Source: an uncultured Clostridia bacterium
GTDB lineage: Bacteria; Bacillota; Clostridia; Christensenellales; UBA3700
DNA: 25,039 nt
Reading direction: 5' to 3'
Assembly (NCBI GenBank): GCA_946623205.1
Contig: CAMOQV010000012.1
Span: 1 to 25,039 of the forward strand
Shown: positions 15,556-24,070 of the stretch, in pieces
Layout: each line of letters opens with the position of its first letter
Numbering within the stretch: the stretch's first letter is position 1
Program-made: the position numbers and the translations under genes
The notes under the pieces: generated by a model
What the model was told of the DNA's origin: nothing
The model's database searches: none
The model's input: only the letters and a program-made list of their open reading frames with translations

Positions 15556-16767
15556 ATGAAATACGTAGTAGTTTTAGGCGATGGAATGGCAGATTACCCA
15601 ATAGAGAAACTTGGCGGTAAAACTCCACTTATGGTCGCAAACAAACCAAATATTGATGCACTTTGCGCAAAAGGTGAAATCGGTCTTGTAAAGACAGTTC
15701 CTCAAGGATTAAAGCCAGGTAGCGATGTAGCTAACCTTGCTGTTATGGGATACAATCCAAAAAAATGTTATACAGGAAGAAGCCCACTTGAAGCCTTATC
15801 TATTGGAATCGATTTAAAAGAAGATGATATTGCTATTCGTTGCAATTTAGTTACGTTATCTAAAGATGAACCATATGAAAATAAGACTATGGTTGACTAC
15901 TCTGCTGGTGAAGTATCTACAGCTGAGGCTAAAGAATTAATTGAATATTTAGATAGCAAGCTATCTACTGATGTTTTACATTTCTATGCTGGCGTAAGTT
16001 ATAGACATTGCTTAGTTAAAAACCATGCAAAAGTTGGAACAACTTATACGCCTCCTCATGATATCTCAGGAAGAAAAGTAACAGAATATCTTCCAAAGGA
16101 TTTATATGGCGAAGAAATGTTAGATTTAATGAAAAAATCTTATGAGCTATTAAAAGATCACCCTATTAACAAAGCAAGAGAAGCTCAAGGTAAGAATCCT
16201 GCTAACAGCATTTGGTTATGGGGCGAAGGAACAAAGCCACAACTTGAAGCTTTTGAAGATAAATTTGGAATCAAAGGTTCTGTTATAAGTGCCGTTGATT
16301 TATTAAAAGGTATTGGTATTGGCGCTAAAATGGAAGTTATCGAAGTTGAAGGCGCTTGTGGTACATATAATACAAACTTTTTAGGCAAAGCTAAAGCTGC
16401 CATTGAATCTTTAAAAAGAAACGATTATGTATATATTCATATGGAAGCTCCAGATGAATGTGGCCACCAAGGCGATTTAGAACACAAAATCCTTTCTATA
16501 GAACTTATCGATAGTATTGTAGTAAAATATATAGTAGACGAGTTAAACAAACAATCTGAACCATACTCAATCTTAGTTATGCCAGATCACCCAACTCCAA
16601 TTAAACTAAGAACACACGTTTCGGATCCAGTTCCTTACTTAATCTATAGATCAAACAAGGAATTGAATAACTCAGCTACAACTTATAATGAAGAAACAGC
16701 AAAGAATTCAAACATCTATTATGATTCTTCAGAAGAGTTAATAAACAAGTTTATTAAGGGGGTCTAA
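15556..16767 (+). CDS. ApgM-like phosphoglycerate mutase-family enzyme; possible homoserine kinase
   Basis: A 403-residue member of the alkaline-phosphatase superfamily, of the cofactor-independent (archaeal-type) phosphoglycerate mutase group. The metal-binding Asp9 is in VVLGDGMADYP, the phosphoserine Ser56 is in KPGSDVANLAVMGYNP, and the late metal site is MPDHPTP with His. In bacteria a ~400-residue branch of this group has been proposed to act as homoserine kinase (threonine synthesis). Since a true GpmI is encoded at 20384-21919, a second mutase would be redundant, which favours the alternative role; no thr genes are nearby to confirm it. I chose ATG 15556 because AGAAGGTGAC precedes it; an in-frame ATG at 15532 lies almost on the -10 box. 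The downstream gene starts one base after its stop, with its ribosome site inside this gene's end. Confidence 0.85.
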   Translation: MKYVVVLGDGMADYPIEKLGGKTPLMVANKPNIDALCAKGEIGLVKTVPQGLKPGSDVANLAVMGYNPKKCYTGRSPLEALSIGIDLKEDDIAIRCNLVTLSKDEPYENKTMVDYSAGEVSTAEAKELIEYLDSKLSTDVLHFYAGVSYRHCLVKNHAKVGTTYTPPHDISGRKVTEYLPKDLYGEEMLDLMKKSYELLKDHPINKAREAQGKNPANSIWLWGEGTKPQLEAFEDKFGIKGSVISAVDLLKGIGIGAKMEVIEVEGACGTYNTNFLGKAKAAIESLKRNDYVYIHMEAPDECGHQGDLEHKILSIELIDSIVVKYIVDELNKQSEPYSILVMPDHPTPIKLRTHVSDPVPYLIYRSNKELNNSATTYNEETAKNSNIYYDSSEELINKFIKGV

Positions 16768-16768
16768 A

Positions 16769-18772
16769 ATGGAAGACGAAAAGAACCTAAATCCTCAAGA
16801 AGAAACAAATCTTGAAGATAAAAAAGAAGATATAAAGGCTGAAGAAGCTCCACAAGAAGAGGTAAAGGAAGAACCTGCCATTGATACAGTTGCTCAAGAT
16901 GTTGCTCCTAATCAAGAAGAGCAAGCACCAACAACTGATGCTCCAACAATTATTGACAACACTGCAGAAGCTCCAATTCAACCTATTCAAGATTTACCAA
17001 GAACAGCTAAATTAAAAGAGCCAATGTCAAAGAAAAAGAAGATTACTATTATAGTTATCTCTATTGTTGCTTTCATTGCTCTTTTCTCAGTTATATTCTT
17101 CCCTGTTTATTTTTGCTATGTAGTAGGAAGAATCCACGTTTATGACGCAAGCGATTTCGTTCCAGAAGATGGAAAGAGATTCGTTCTTGAAAAAGATATC
17201 GTTTATGAAGGCGATTTAAATTTATTAGGATCTTCTTGTTCAATTGATTTAAATGGACATGATTTACAAGTTACAGGAACATTATCTATTGGTAAGAATG
17301 ATGCTTTAATTCAAGTCGGCACTCTAAAGAAAGATAGTTATACAGCAAAAGGCAATCTATCTTGTGGCGTTTTGGATATTAATTCAGAACTTAGCGATGT
17401 AAACATTGCTACATCTTTTGATGCAAACGAAGTAAAAGTAAATGCAAAGAATGTTACATTCACAAACGCAACAATTAGAGAAAAGGCAGCATTTACTGCT
17501 CAATCAATAAAGCTTAACGGCACAATGACAACAAACGACGCTACGGCTTTTGATTTTACAAACTGTGCTAATGTTGAATTATACGCAACACTAAACCCAC
17601 AAAACATTACAGCAACAGCTTCAAACATTCAAATGTTTGCAAATGCAAAAGTTAATAACATCACTCTTGATGCTACATCAACTCTTGTATCTTATGGCGA
17701 AGTTAAGTCAATAACAGGTGGTAACAAAGTTGCAATGTTAAAAGGATCTTCTTGCCCATCATTTGAAGGAGTAAACATCCTTGCTTTATATAATGCTTTT
17801 GAAAAGAAATTTACAGCTAAGAATATTACAAAGACAGTATATCTAGAAACACTTCCAGCTCCAGTAGATTTTTATGTAAGCGACGAAAATGGTAAATTTA
17901 CAGCTAAATGTACTCCTGTAGATGCTTTCGATGGAATTAGATATAAATTCATCGTTGATGATGGAGAACCAATCATCCTACAAACAAACGAATACGATTT
18001 AACAGATTATCTAAGAAATCAAGGCGCAGCATCTCATAGACTTCAAGCATATGTTTTAGGAAACTATTCTTTCGATACGTTAGCTGATTTAGCTGAAGAT
18101 GGTAAGACTTTGTATTTGGATAGCGAAAATGCAAATGTTATAAGTTACATTTACACATTAAAATTAACAACACCTAAGAACCTAAGTGCTTATGAAGAAG
18201 AATTAGAATCATGCCTTGCTTTTGATAAAGTTGAGTTTGCAGATTACTATTTAGCAACAATCGACAAGGAAACAAAAGTTGCTATTGTTGAAAACAAAGC
18301 AAGCTTTGAAGCTAACCACCCAGGTATTGCAGCTTATGTTGTTGAATATTCTAAAGTATCAGATAGCCGTTATAAGGCAATATTAACTGAACAATTGAAG
18401 GGATTAGGTTATCACTCAATCCGTTTAGTTGCTTGCTCTTTTGTAAATGAAATTGAAACTTCTAAAGATGCCATGACTTCTTACAAAACAACAAAGAAGA
18501 TTGATTTAATCCCAGAAGATGTATCAGCAACTTCTGAATTAATTGATGGCGTATATGTAAATACAATAACAATTAACGGTGAAGAAGCTAAGATGATTAT
18601 TCTAAATATTGATGATGAACAAATTAGAATCACAGCTCAAGATGGACTTGCTACATATTCATTCACATCTTCAGATACATCATATGTTGGCAAAACATTT
18701 ACAATTCAAGCAGAAGCATACGAATTCTACAAAGCTTCTGATGTAAAAATTATTACATTTACTGCAGACTAA
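16769..18772 (+). CDS. Membrane-anchored extracellular protein of unknown function
   Basis: A 667-residue protein that I do not recognise. Residues 1-80 are acidic and rich in Glu, Pro and Ala (low complexity, cytoplasmic). A basic patch (MSKKKK, 86-91) leads into one membrane helix at about 92-119, giving a type II-like topology with the rest outside. Residues about 125-350 are Asn/Thr/Ala-rich short strands with repeating patterns such as DLNGHDLQVTGTLSIG and VNAKNVTFTNATI, which suggest a right-handed beta-helix. The last 300 residues look like beta-sandwich domains. No catalytic motif, sortase signal or lipobox was seen. AAGGGGG before the ATG overlaps the end of the upstream enzyme, so the two are cotranscribed, and a strong terminator follows. 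A surface or cell-wall role is an inference from topology. Confidence 0.85.
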   Translation: MEDEKNLNPQEETNLEDKKEDIKAEEAPQEEVKEEPAIDTVAQDVAPNQEEQAPTTDAPTIIDNTAEAPIQPIQDLPRTAKLKEPMSKKKKITIIVISIVAFIALFSVIFFPVYFCYVVGRIHVYDASDFVPEDGKRFVLEKDIVYEGDLNLLGSSCSIDLNGHDLQVTGTLSIGKNDALIQVGTLKKDSYTAKGNLSCGVLDINSELSDVNIATSFDANEVKVNAKNVTFTNATIREKAAFTAQSIKLNGTMTTNDATAFDFTNCANVELYATLNPQNITATASNIQMFANAKVNNITLDATSTLVSYGEVKSITGGNKVAMLKGSSCPSFEGVNILALYNAFEKKFTAKNITKTVYLETLPAPVDFYVSDENGKFTAKCTPVDAFDGIRYKFIVDDGEPIILQTNEYDLTDYLRNQGAASHRLQAYVLGNYSFDTLADLAEDGKTLYLDSENANVISYIYTLKLTTPKNLSAYEEELESCLAFDKVEFADYYLATIDKETKVAIVENKASFEANHPGIAAYVVEYSKVSDSRYKAILTEQLKGLGYHSIRLVACSFVNEIETSKDAMTSYKTTKKIDLIPEDVSATSELIDGVYVNTITINGEEAKMIILNIDDEQIRITAQDGLATYSFTSSDTSYVGKTFTIQAEAYEFYKASDVKIITFTAD

Positions 18773-18791
18773 TTAAAAGCATATTACAACT

Positions 18792-18821
18792 AAAGCATCG
18801 GGATAACCGATGCTTTTTTTT
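18792..18821 (+). terminator. Strong intrinsic terminator
   Basis: A 10-bp perfect stem AAAGCATCGG / CCGATGCTTT (18792-18801, 18807-18816), 5-base loop and a long T run to 18821. It lies 19 bases after the stop of the membrane protein gene and closes that operon. Confidence 0.9.
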
Positions 18822-18835
18822 GATTTAAACTGTAA

Positions 18836-19690
18836 TTAATTGTGAGACAGGATTTTTATAGTAGGAATTAAAGTATCCTTGGTTATTTCTCCAATTTTGT
18901 CGTTAGCATCAACAAAAGGTGCAATATCTGCCATAACCTGTTTATAATCTATGCTTTCAAATCTTTCTAATAGTGTCGCTTTTATTCTTTCTTCTGTTAT
19001 CTCTTTTGGATCCACTTCTAAAGAAGATGCACACTTATTCTTTAAATATTCGAAATTATATTTCGTACCTAGCGTTATATAGAAAATATAATCATAAAAA
19101 TCTCTTCCTTTTACTCTGCTTCTCCAAGATCTATTCATTACAGCAGCTAATTTTCCGGCAAACAATGTAGACATATCATAACAAAGCACACTTGAAATCA
19201 TTGGAGCATATATTGTCTCTAATGAACATTGAGCCCCTTCCACAAACCAAGTGCTTATTTCCATTTTTATAGATAGCTTTTTGTCTTTATGAAAAACTTC
19301 TCTTCCAAAATATTCTTTAGCTATATCATAGCAAGGGATCTTCACGTATCTTCTTCTAATTTCGCCTATATCATATTCTGGCTTTGAACCTATTTCAACT
19401 TCAAAACCATACGATTCAAGAGTCCTTATGCATGCAGGCATATAATCATCCCAAGAAAAGTCTATGTTTTCTTCTAAAACCGTAAAATCCAAATCCTCAG
19501 AAAACCTTTGAATATTATGAAAGATTCTTAAACATGTTCCGCCATAAAACACTGCCTTTTTAAAAAATGACGTTCTACTTAGTGCATACAATAGCATTTT
19601 TTGTGCAAGCTCTCTTAATACATTTTCAAAAGAGCGAGCATCATTAACATTGTTTTGCTTTAATGTTTCTAAAACATAGTTATTAATCAT
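18836..19690 (-). CDS. abiEii: AbiEii-type nucleotidyltransferase toxin
   Basis: Toxin of the AbiE type IV toxin-antitoxin / abortive-infection system. The 284-residue product has the DNA polymerase beta-like nucleotidyltransferase signature YGGTCLRIFHNIQRFSEDLD (49-68), with catalytic Asp66 and Asp68, a supporting acidic residue in KMEIST (near 142-147), and the family's distal motif, Lys180 in AGKLAA then RVKGRDFYD (192-200). Members transfer nucleotides, to tRNA acceptor ends in studied relatives, and stop growth, which can block phage. All motif residues look intact, so it is probably active. Its ATG overlaps the antitoxin stop by 8 bases (ATGATTAA). It is convergent with the strong terminator at 18792-18821. 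Confidence 0.95.
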   Translation of the reverse strand: MINNYVLETLKQNNVNDARSFENVLRELAQKMLLYALSRTSFFKKAVFYGGTCLRIFHNIQRFSEDLDFTVLEENIDFSWDDYMPACIRTLESYGFEVEIGSKPEYDIGEIRRRYVKIPCYDIAKEYFGREVFHKDKKLSIKMEISTWFVEGAQCSLETIYAPMISSVLCYDMSTLFAGKLAAVMNRSWRSRVKGRDFYDYIFYITLGTKYNFEYLKNKCASSLEVDPKEITEERIKATLLERFESIDYKQVMADIAPFVDANDKIGEITKDTLIPTIKILSHN

Positions 19691-20270
19691 TCTTTAACCC
19701 CATATATATTCTAAAATTCTTTATTGTAGTTGATTTATATAATCTAGATAAATCATTAAGTTTATTTCTATCTAATTCAGAAAACTCTTCTTCGTTTATT
19801 CTTAAATCGTCAAATAACAATTCTTCGACTTCTCTTGCATTGTTTCTTGGAGAAACGCTCGCAAGCATATCCAATAGCGCCTTTTCTTTTGATGCCATCT
19901 GGACACGTTCTCCTTCAATTTCAACAAATTCTATGCCATAGGCATAAACTTCTTTTTGCACATCTTTATATTCAAACTTTCCAAACTTATTCTCATAATA
20001 CTTAGATTTATTCTTTGCATAGGTAGCTGACTTTATCAAATATACTCTCTCTGGAATCATTCCATAATAAGCAAGAGCTGTTTCAAATGAAATATATGAT
20101 GGAGCAAACAAATAATTAGCAATCAACATTGGATTTATTGTTTGCTTTGTTGCATATAAGCCCCTCTTTAACTTTATAAGATTGCCCGCCTTTTCTTCTC
20201 GAGAAATCTTATTATAGATGTTGCCGAAGTCCTTATATTCATATTCTAGCATTTCGATCGTCTTTATCAT
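19683..20270 (-). CDS. abiEi: AbiEi-type antitoxin / transcriptional repressor
   Basis: Antitoxin of the AbiE pair, 195 residues. The N-terminal winged helix (about 1-60) reads DFGNIYNKISREEKAGNLIK and then LKRGLYAT, the typical wing. The C-terminal domain includes ISFETALAYYGMIPERVY and ASKEKALLDML, both common in this family. Type IV antitoxins counteract the toxin without forming a stable complex, and AbiEi represses its own promoter by binding inverted repeats. I chose ATG 20268-20270 because GGAGG lies six bases before it; an in-frame ATG at 20366 would start inside the terminator of the glycolytic operon and upstream of the promoter. The toxin gene overlaps its end. Confidence 0.93.
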   Translation of the reverse strand: MIKTIEMLEYEYKDFGNIYNKISREEKAGNLIKLKRGLYATKQTINPMLIANYLFAPSYISFETALAYYGMIPERVYLIKSATYAKNKSKYYENKFGKFEYKDVQKEVYAYGIEFVEIEGERVQMASKEKALLDMLASVSPRNNAREVEELLFDDLRINEEEFSELDRNKLNDLSRLYKSTTIKNFRIYMGLKND

Positions 20271-20272
20271 AT

Positions 20273-20317
20273 ATTTCCTCCAGTTACTACCATTATACAG
20301 GAGTTTTTGGAGGAAAT
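20273..20317. promoter_or_regulatory. Inverted-repeat operator of abiE
   Basis: ATTTCCTCCA (20273-20282) and TGGAGGAAAT (20308-20317) are a perfect 10-base inverted pair with 25 bases between. One arm overlaps the -35 box and the other covers the ribosome site of abiEi. The upstream arm is not transcribed, so binding of a protein to DNA, most likely AbiEi itself, is the natural reading. Confidence 0.65.
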
Positions 20318-20320
20318 CAA
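20292..20320 (-). promoter_or_regulatory. Promoter of the abiE operon
   Basis: TTGATT (20315-20320), 17 bases, TATAAT (20292-20297) on the minus strand, with the expected start of transcription about 15 bases before the abiEi ATG. Confidence 0.75.
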
Positions 20321-20332
20321 GCGTCGAGCGCA

Positions 20333-20367
20333 TAAAATGAATCCTCCGAGCAATCGGAGGATTCATT
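20333..20367 (-). terminator. Intrinsic terminator of the pgk-tpiA-gpmI operon
   Basis: A 14-bp perfect stem (20336-20349 with 20354-20367) and a 4-base loop, starting 16 bases after the gpmI stop. The T run is short (TTTTA). It shields the abiE promoter, which starts 13 bases further on. Confidence 0.85.
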
Positions 20368-20383
20368 ATGATTCTAGATAATA

Positions 20384-21919
20384 TTATCTATTAATTAGAG
20401 AATGTCCTGTCATTTCTTGTGGAATTTCTACGTTCATAATATCCAACATTGTTGGAGCAATATCGCATAGTCTTCCGCCATCTTTCAATGACTTAACTCC
20501 ATCTGCGCCTACTACAACAAATGGAACTGGGTTTGTAGTATGAGCTGTAAATGGCTTACCATCTTCAGTCATCATACAATCTGCGTTACCATGGTCTGCT
20601 GTTAATAAAGCTTGTCCACCAACAGATAGAATTGTATCTATAACTTTCTTTACACATTCACTTGTTACCTTAACTGCTTTTTGAGCTGCAGGGATAATAC
20701 CTGTGTGGCCTACCATATCGCAGTTAGCAAAGTTTAGAATCATTGCATCATACTTTCCGCTCTTAATTGTCTCACAAGCTTTATCACATACTTTGTATGC
20801 GCTCATTTCTGGCATCAAATCAAATGTGGCAATTTTTGGAGAATCTATTAAGATTCTATCTTCGCCTGGATTTGGGGCTTCTACGCCGCCGTTGAAGAAG
20901 AATGTAACGTGAGCATATTTTTGCGTCTCAGCGATTCTAAATTGCTTCAAACCAAGGCTTGATAAGTATTCACCTAATGTGTTCTTGTAAGATTGTGGTC
21001 TATAAGCAACATCTAGATGATCGTTGAATGTTACATCATATTGCGTATATGAAACAAAGTGAGGTTTCAAGAAGCCTTTCTTTCTTTCAAATCCATTGAA
21101 GTCTTCATAGATAAATGATCTTGTGATTTGTCTAGCTCTATCTGGTCTGAAGTTGAAGAATACAATTCCGTCTCCTTCGTTGATAGTTGTTACTGGCTTG
21201 CCGTTTTCTTTAATAACTGTTGGGATAACAAATTCATCTGTTACTCCATTGTCATAAGAATGTTGCATTGCTTGAACAGGATCTGTTTCTTCAATTCCTA
21301 TGCCATCACATAGTGCTGTATAAGACTTTTCAACTCTATCCCAAATGTTGTCTCTATCCATTGCGTAATATCTACCAGATATTGTAGCAATCTTACCAAA
21401 ACCAATTTCTTTTGTATAATCTACAAGCTTTTGAACATAAGTAATACCACTTGTTGGAGATACGTCTCTTCCGTCCATAAAGCAATGTACATAAATGTTA
21501 TCTAGTCCGAAATCTTTTGCCATTTTGATTAAAGCAAATAGATGTGTATAGTGAGAATGTACACCACCATCAGACAATAAACCCATTACATGTAGTTGTT
21601 TTTTGTTAGCCTTTACATATTCCATTACTTTAACAAAAGCAGGATTTGTAAAGAAGTCTCCATCTTGTATAGACTTAGTAATTCTCGTTAATTCTTGATA
21701 GATTATTCTGCCGGCACCCATATTTAAGTGTCCAACTTCGCTATTACCCATTTGGCCATCAGGTAGGCCAACGGCCATACCAGATGCTTGCAATTGTGTG
21801 CTTGGATTATTCTTTATAATATCCAAAACCTCAGGTGCTGTTTCAGGAGAAATAGCATTGGCTGGACCATAGGCATTAATGCCGAATCCATCCATTATTA
21901 TTAATCCAGTAAATTTCAT
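20384..21919 (-). CDS. gpmI: 2,3-bisphosphoglycerate-independent phosphoglycerate mutase
   Basis: Interconverts 3- and 2-phosphoglycerate in lower glycolysis using two Mn2+ ions. The 511-residue length is standard. It shows metal-binding Asp10 in IIMDGFGIN, the phosphoserine Ser60 in GQMGNSEVGHLNMGAGR, the substrate-binding HVMGLLSDGGVHSH and FMDGRDVSPTSG, and the C-terminal metal sites ILNFANCDMVGHTG and LTADHGNAD. Last gene of the pgk-tpiA-gpmI operon, one base after tpiA; its ribosome site GAGGAC lies in the last codons of tpiA, so translation is coupled. A strong hairpin follows. Confidence 0.98.
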   Translation of the reverse strand: MKFTGLIIMDGFGINAYGPANAISPETAPEVLDIIKNNPSTQLQASGMAVGLPDGQMGNSEVGHLNMGAGRIIYQELTRITKSIQDGDFFTNPAFVKVMEYVKANKKQLHVMGLLSDGGVHSHYTHLFALIKMAKDFGLDNIYVHCFMDGRDVSPTSGITYVQKLVDYTKEIGFGKIATISGRYYAMDRDNIWDRVEKSYTALCDGIGIEETDPVQAMQHSYDNGVTDEFVIPTVIKENGKPVTTINEGDGIVFFNFRPDRARQITRSFIYEDFNGFERKKGFLKPHFVSYTQYDVTFNDHLDVAYRPQSYKNTLGEYLSSLGLKQFRIAETQKYAHVTFFFNGGVEAPNPGEDRILIDSPKIATFDLMPEMSAYKVCDKACETIKSGKYDAMILNFANCDMVGHTGIIPAAQKAVKVTSECVKKVIDTILSVGGQALLTADHGNADCMMTEDGKPFTAHTTNPVPFVVVGADGVKSLKDGGRLCDIAPTMLDIMNVEIPQEMTGHSLINR

Positions 21920-21920
21920 A

Positions 21921-22676
21921 TTAGTCCTCGTAATATTTTACGATAGCAGCGAAATCTGCAGCCTTCAAAGAAGCTCCGCCGATTAATCCACCATCTACTT
22001 CCTTCATAGCCATTAATTCTTTAGCATTACCTGGCTTCATGCTGCCGCCGTATTGAATTCTTAACTTGTTAGCAGCTTTTCTATTGTATAATTTTGCGAT
22101 TTGATTTCTGATAATCTTAATTGTATCGTTAGCATCTTGAGATGTAGCTGTCTTACCTGTTCCGATAGCCCATACTGGTTCGTATGCGATAACGATGTTA
22201 GCTAATTGTTCTTCTGTGATATCTTGGAAAGCTCCAATTGTTTGCTTCTTTAGAACGCTCTTAACTCTGTTCTTTTCTCTTTGTTCAAGAGTTTCACCTA
22301 CACAGATGATTGGCTTTAAGCCCTTAGCTAAAGCAGCTTTAACTCTCTTGTTAACTGTTTCGTCTGTTTCACCAAAATATTGTCTTCTTTCGCTGTGTCC
22401 AATAATTACATATTCAACACCTAGTTCTACTAACATATCTGCACTGATTTCGCCTGTGAAAGCTCCGCTTTCTGCCCAGTGAACGTTTTCAGCACCAAGT
22501 TTGATGTTTGTACCCTTAATCATTTCGCCAGCTGTAGCGATATCTGTATATGGTACGCAAATAACGGTTTCTGTCTTAGCGCCCTTTACTAGTGGGATAA
22601 GGTCTGTAATTAAAGCCTTTGTCTCAGCGATTGTTTTGTTCATTTTCCAGTTTCCTGCAATAATTGGTTTTCTCAT
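21921..22676 (-). CDS. tpiA: Triose-phosphate isomerase
   Basis: Interconverts dihydroxyacetone phosphate and glyceraldehyde-3-phosphate. The 251-residue TIM barrel has Lys11 in GNWKMNK, catalytic His94 in IIGHSERR and Glu166 in AYEPVWAIGTG, and phosphate-binding YGGSMKPGN and GGLIGGASL. All catalytic residues are present. The start follows AGAGG at an ordinary spacing. It is separated from pgk by a wobble-paired hairpin that may lower its expression relative to pgk, and coupled to gpmI downstream. It would also take in the triose from glycerol-3-phosphate made by GlpK. Confidence 0.98.
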   Translation of the reverse strand: MRKPIIAGNWKMNKTIAETKALITDLIPLVKGAKTETVICVPYTDIATAGEMIKGTNIKLGAENVHWAESGAFTGEISADMLVELGVEYVIIGHSERRQYFGETDETVNKRVKAALAKGLKPIICVGETLEQREKNRVKSVLKKQTIGAFQDITEEQLANIVIAYEPVWAIGTGKTATSQDANDTIKIIRNQIAKLYNRKAANKLRIQYGGSMKPGNAKELMAMKEVDGGLIGGASLKAADFAAIVKYYED

Positions 22677-22712
22677 ATTTATATACCTCTTTTATTTATT
22701 TTTCTTAATTAG

Positions 22713-22740
22713 AAAGAGACTAACATTTGCTAGCCTCTTT
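22713..22740 (-). terminator. Intercistronic hairpin between pgk and tpiA
   Basis: A 12-bp stem with two G-U pairs on the minus strand (22713-22724 with 22729-22740) and a 4-base loop, starting about 10 bases after the pgk stop. There is no proper T run after it, so it more likely stabilises the pgk message or terminates only partly. Confidence 0.5.
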
Positions 22741-22750
22741 TGTTTTTAAA

Positions 22751-24070
22751 TTAGTCCTTTGTGTTTAAGCATTCGATACCAGGAAGTTTCTTTCCTTCGA
22801 ATAATTCAAGTGAAGCACCACCACCTGTAGAGATGTGTGTCATCTTATCTGCAAATCCTAATTGAGTAACGGCAGCTGCACTATCACCACCACCGATGAT
22901 TGTTGTAGCGCCTTGTGCTGAAGCCATAGCCTTAGCTACTGCAAAAGTACCTTTTGCAAGTGTTGGGTTTTCAAATACACCCATTGGTCCATTCCAGATA
23001 ATTGTCTTAGCTGACTTAATAACTTCTGCAAATTGTTCTGCGCTCTTTGGTCCAATATCTAAGCCCATTTCATCTGCTGGGATAGCGTTTGCATCACAGT
23101 ACTTAACATTAATTTCAGCATCGATTGGATCTGGGAATGCTGGAGCTACAGCTGTATCTACTGGAAGATAAATCTTCTTACCAAGTTCTTTAGCTTTTGC
23201 TAACATATCTTTACAATATTGAAGTTTTTCATCATCAACTAATGACTTACCAACTTCAGCGCCTTGAGCCTTTAAGAATGTGTATGCCATACCACCACCG
23301 ATGATTAATGAATCGCACTTTGTTAATAGATTGCTAATAACGTTTAACTTATCTGCAACCTTAGCGCCACCCAAAATAGCAACGAATGGATGTGTTGGAT
23401 TATCTAATGAATCTGCCATAACAGATAATTCTTTTTCAATTAAGAATCCGCAAACAGCATCTTTAACTAAACCGTATTCAACGATAGCAGCTGTTGTAGC
23501 GTGAGATCTGTGGGCTGTTCCGAATGCATCGTTAACATAGATATCACAGAAAGCTGCTAACTTTTTGCAAAGTTCTTCGCTTCTGCCTTCTTCGCCTGCA
23601 TCAAAACGTGTATTTTCAAGTAAAACTACTTCGCCATCCTTTAGAGCAGCAACCTTAGCTTGAGCATCTGGTCCAACGATATCTTTAGCAAATGTAACTT
23701 TGCCACCTAATAATTCGTTTAATCTCTTTGCTACTGGTTCCAAAGTAAACTTCTTTGGATCATTCTTTAAAGCTTTAGCAATAGCATCTGCCTTTGCTTG
23801 TGCTTGTTCTTCTGCTGGAAGAGCTTCGATAGCCTTCTTTTCTTTCTTTGTTAAACCAAAACCTTCTGTAAAGATATTGTGTGGTTTGCCCATGTGTGAA
23901 CAAAGAATAACCTTTGCACCATGTTCCATTAAATACTTAATTGTTGGAAGAGCACCATTAATACGATTTTCATCTGTAATAACGCCGTCTTTCATTGGTA
24001 CGTTGAAATCTACACGTACTAAGCATCTCTTGCCTTTAACATCAACATCTCTAATTGTCTTTTTGTTCAT
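22751..24070 (-). CDS. pgk: Phosphoglycerate kinase
   Basis: Transfers the acyl phosphate of 1,3-bisphosphoglycerate to ADP, the first ATP-forming step of glycolysis. The N-terminal substrate domain shows VRVDFNVPMKDG (18-29), CSHMGKP (57-63) and, later, LLENTRFDAGEE and AFGTAHRSHA; the nucleotide domain has FVAILGGAKVADKL, WNGPMGVFENP and GGGDSAAA. At 439 residues it is about 40 longer than usual. The extra part is a charged, Ala/Lys/Glu-rich stretch at about residues 66-107, between SHMGKP and LEPVAKRL. I chose ATG 24068-24070 because GGAGA precedes it; an in-frame start at 24178 adds 36 residues with no family sequence and crosses the promoter. First gene of the operon with tpiA and gpmI; gap and eno are not in the window. 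Confidence 0.97.
   Translation of the reverse strand: MNKKTIRDVDVKGKRCLVRVDFNVPMKDGVITDENRINGALPTIKYLMEHGAKVILCSHMGKPHNIFTEGFGLTKKEKKAIEALPAEEQAQAKADAIAKALKNDPKKFTLEPVAKRLNELLGGKVTFAKDIVGPDAQAKVAALKDGEVVLLENTRFDAGEEGRSEELCKKLAAFCDIYVNDAFGTAHRSHATTAAIVEYGLVKDAVCGFLIEKELSVMADSLDNPTHPFVAILGGAKVADKLNVISNLLTKCDSLIIGGGMAYTFLKAQGAEVGKSLVDDEKLQYCKDMLAKAKELGKKIYLPVDTAVAPAFPDPIDAEINVKYCDANAIPADEMGLDIGPKSAEQFAEVIKSAKTIIWNGPMGVFENPTLAKGTFAVAKAMASAQGATTIIGGGDSAAAVTQLGFADKMTHISTGGGASLELFEGKKLPGIECLNTKD

Noticed and set aside
20271..20366. N-terminal extension of the AbiEi antitoxin
   Set aside because: It would begin in the terminator hairpin of the glycolytic operon and cross the abiE promoter; GGAGG precedes the ATG at 20270.
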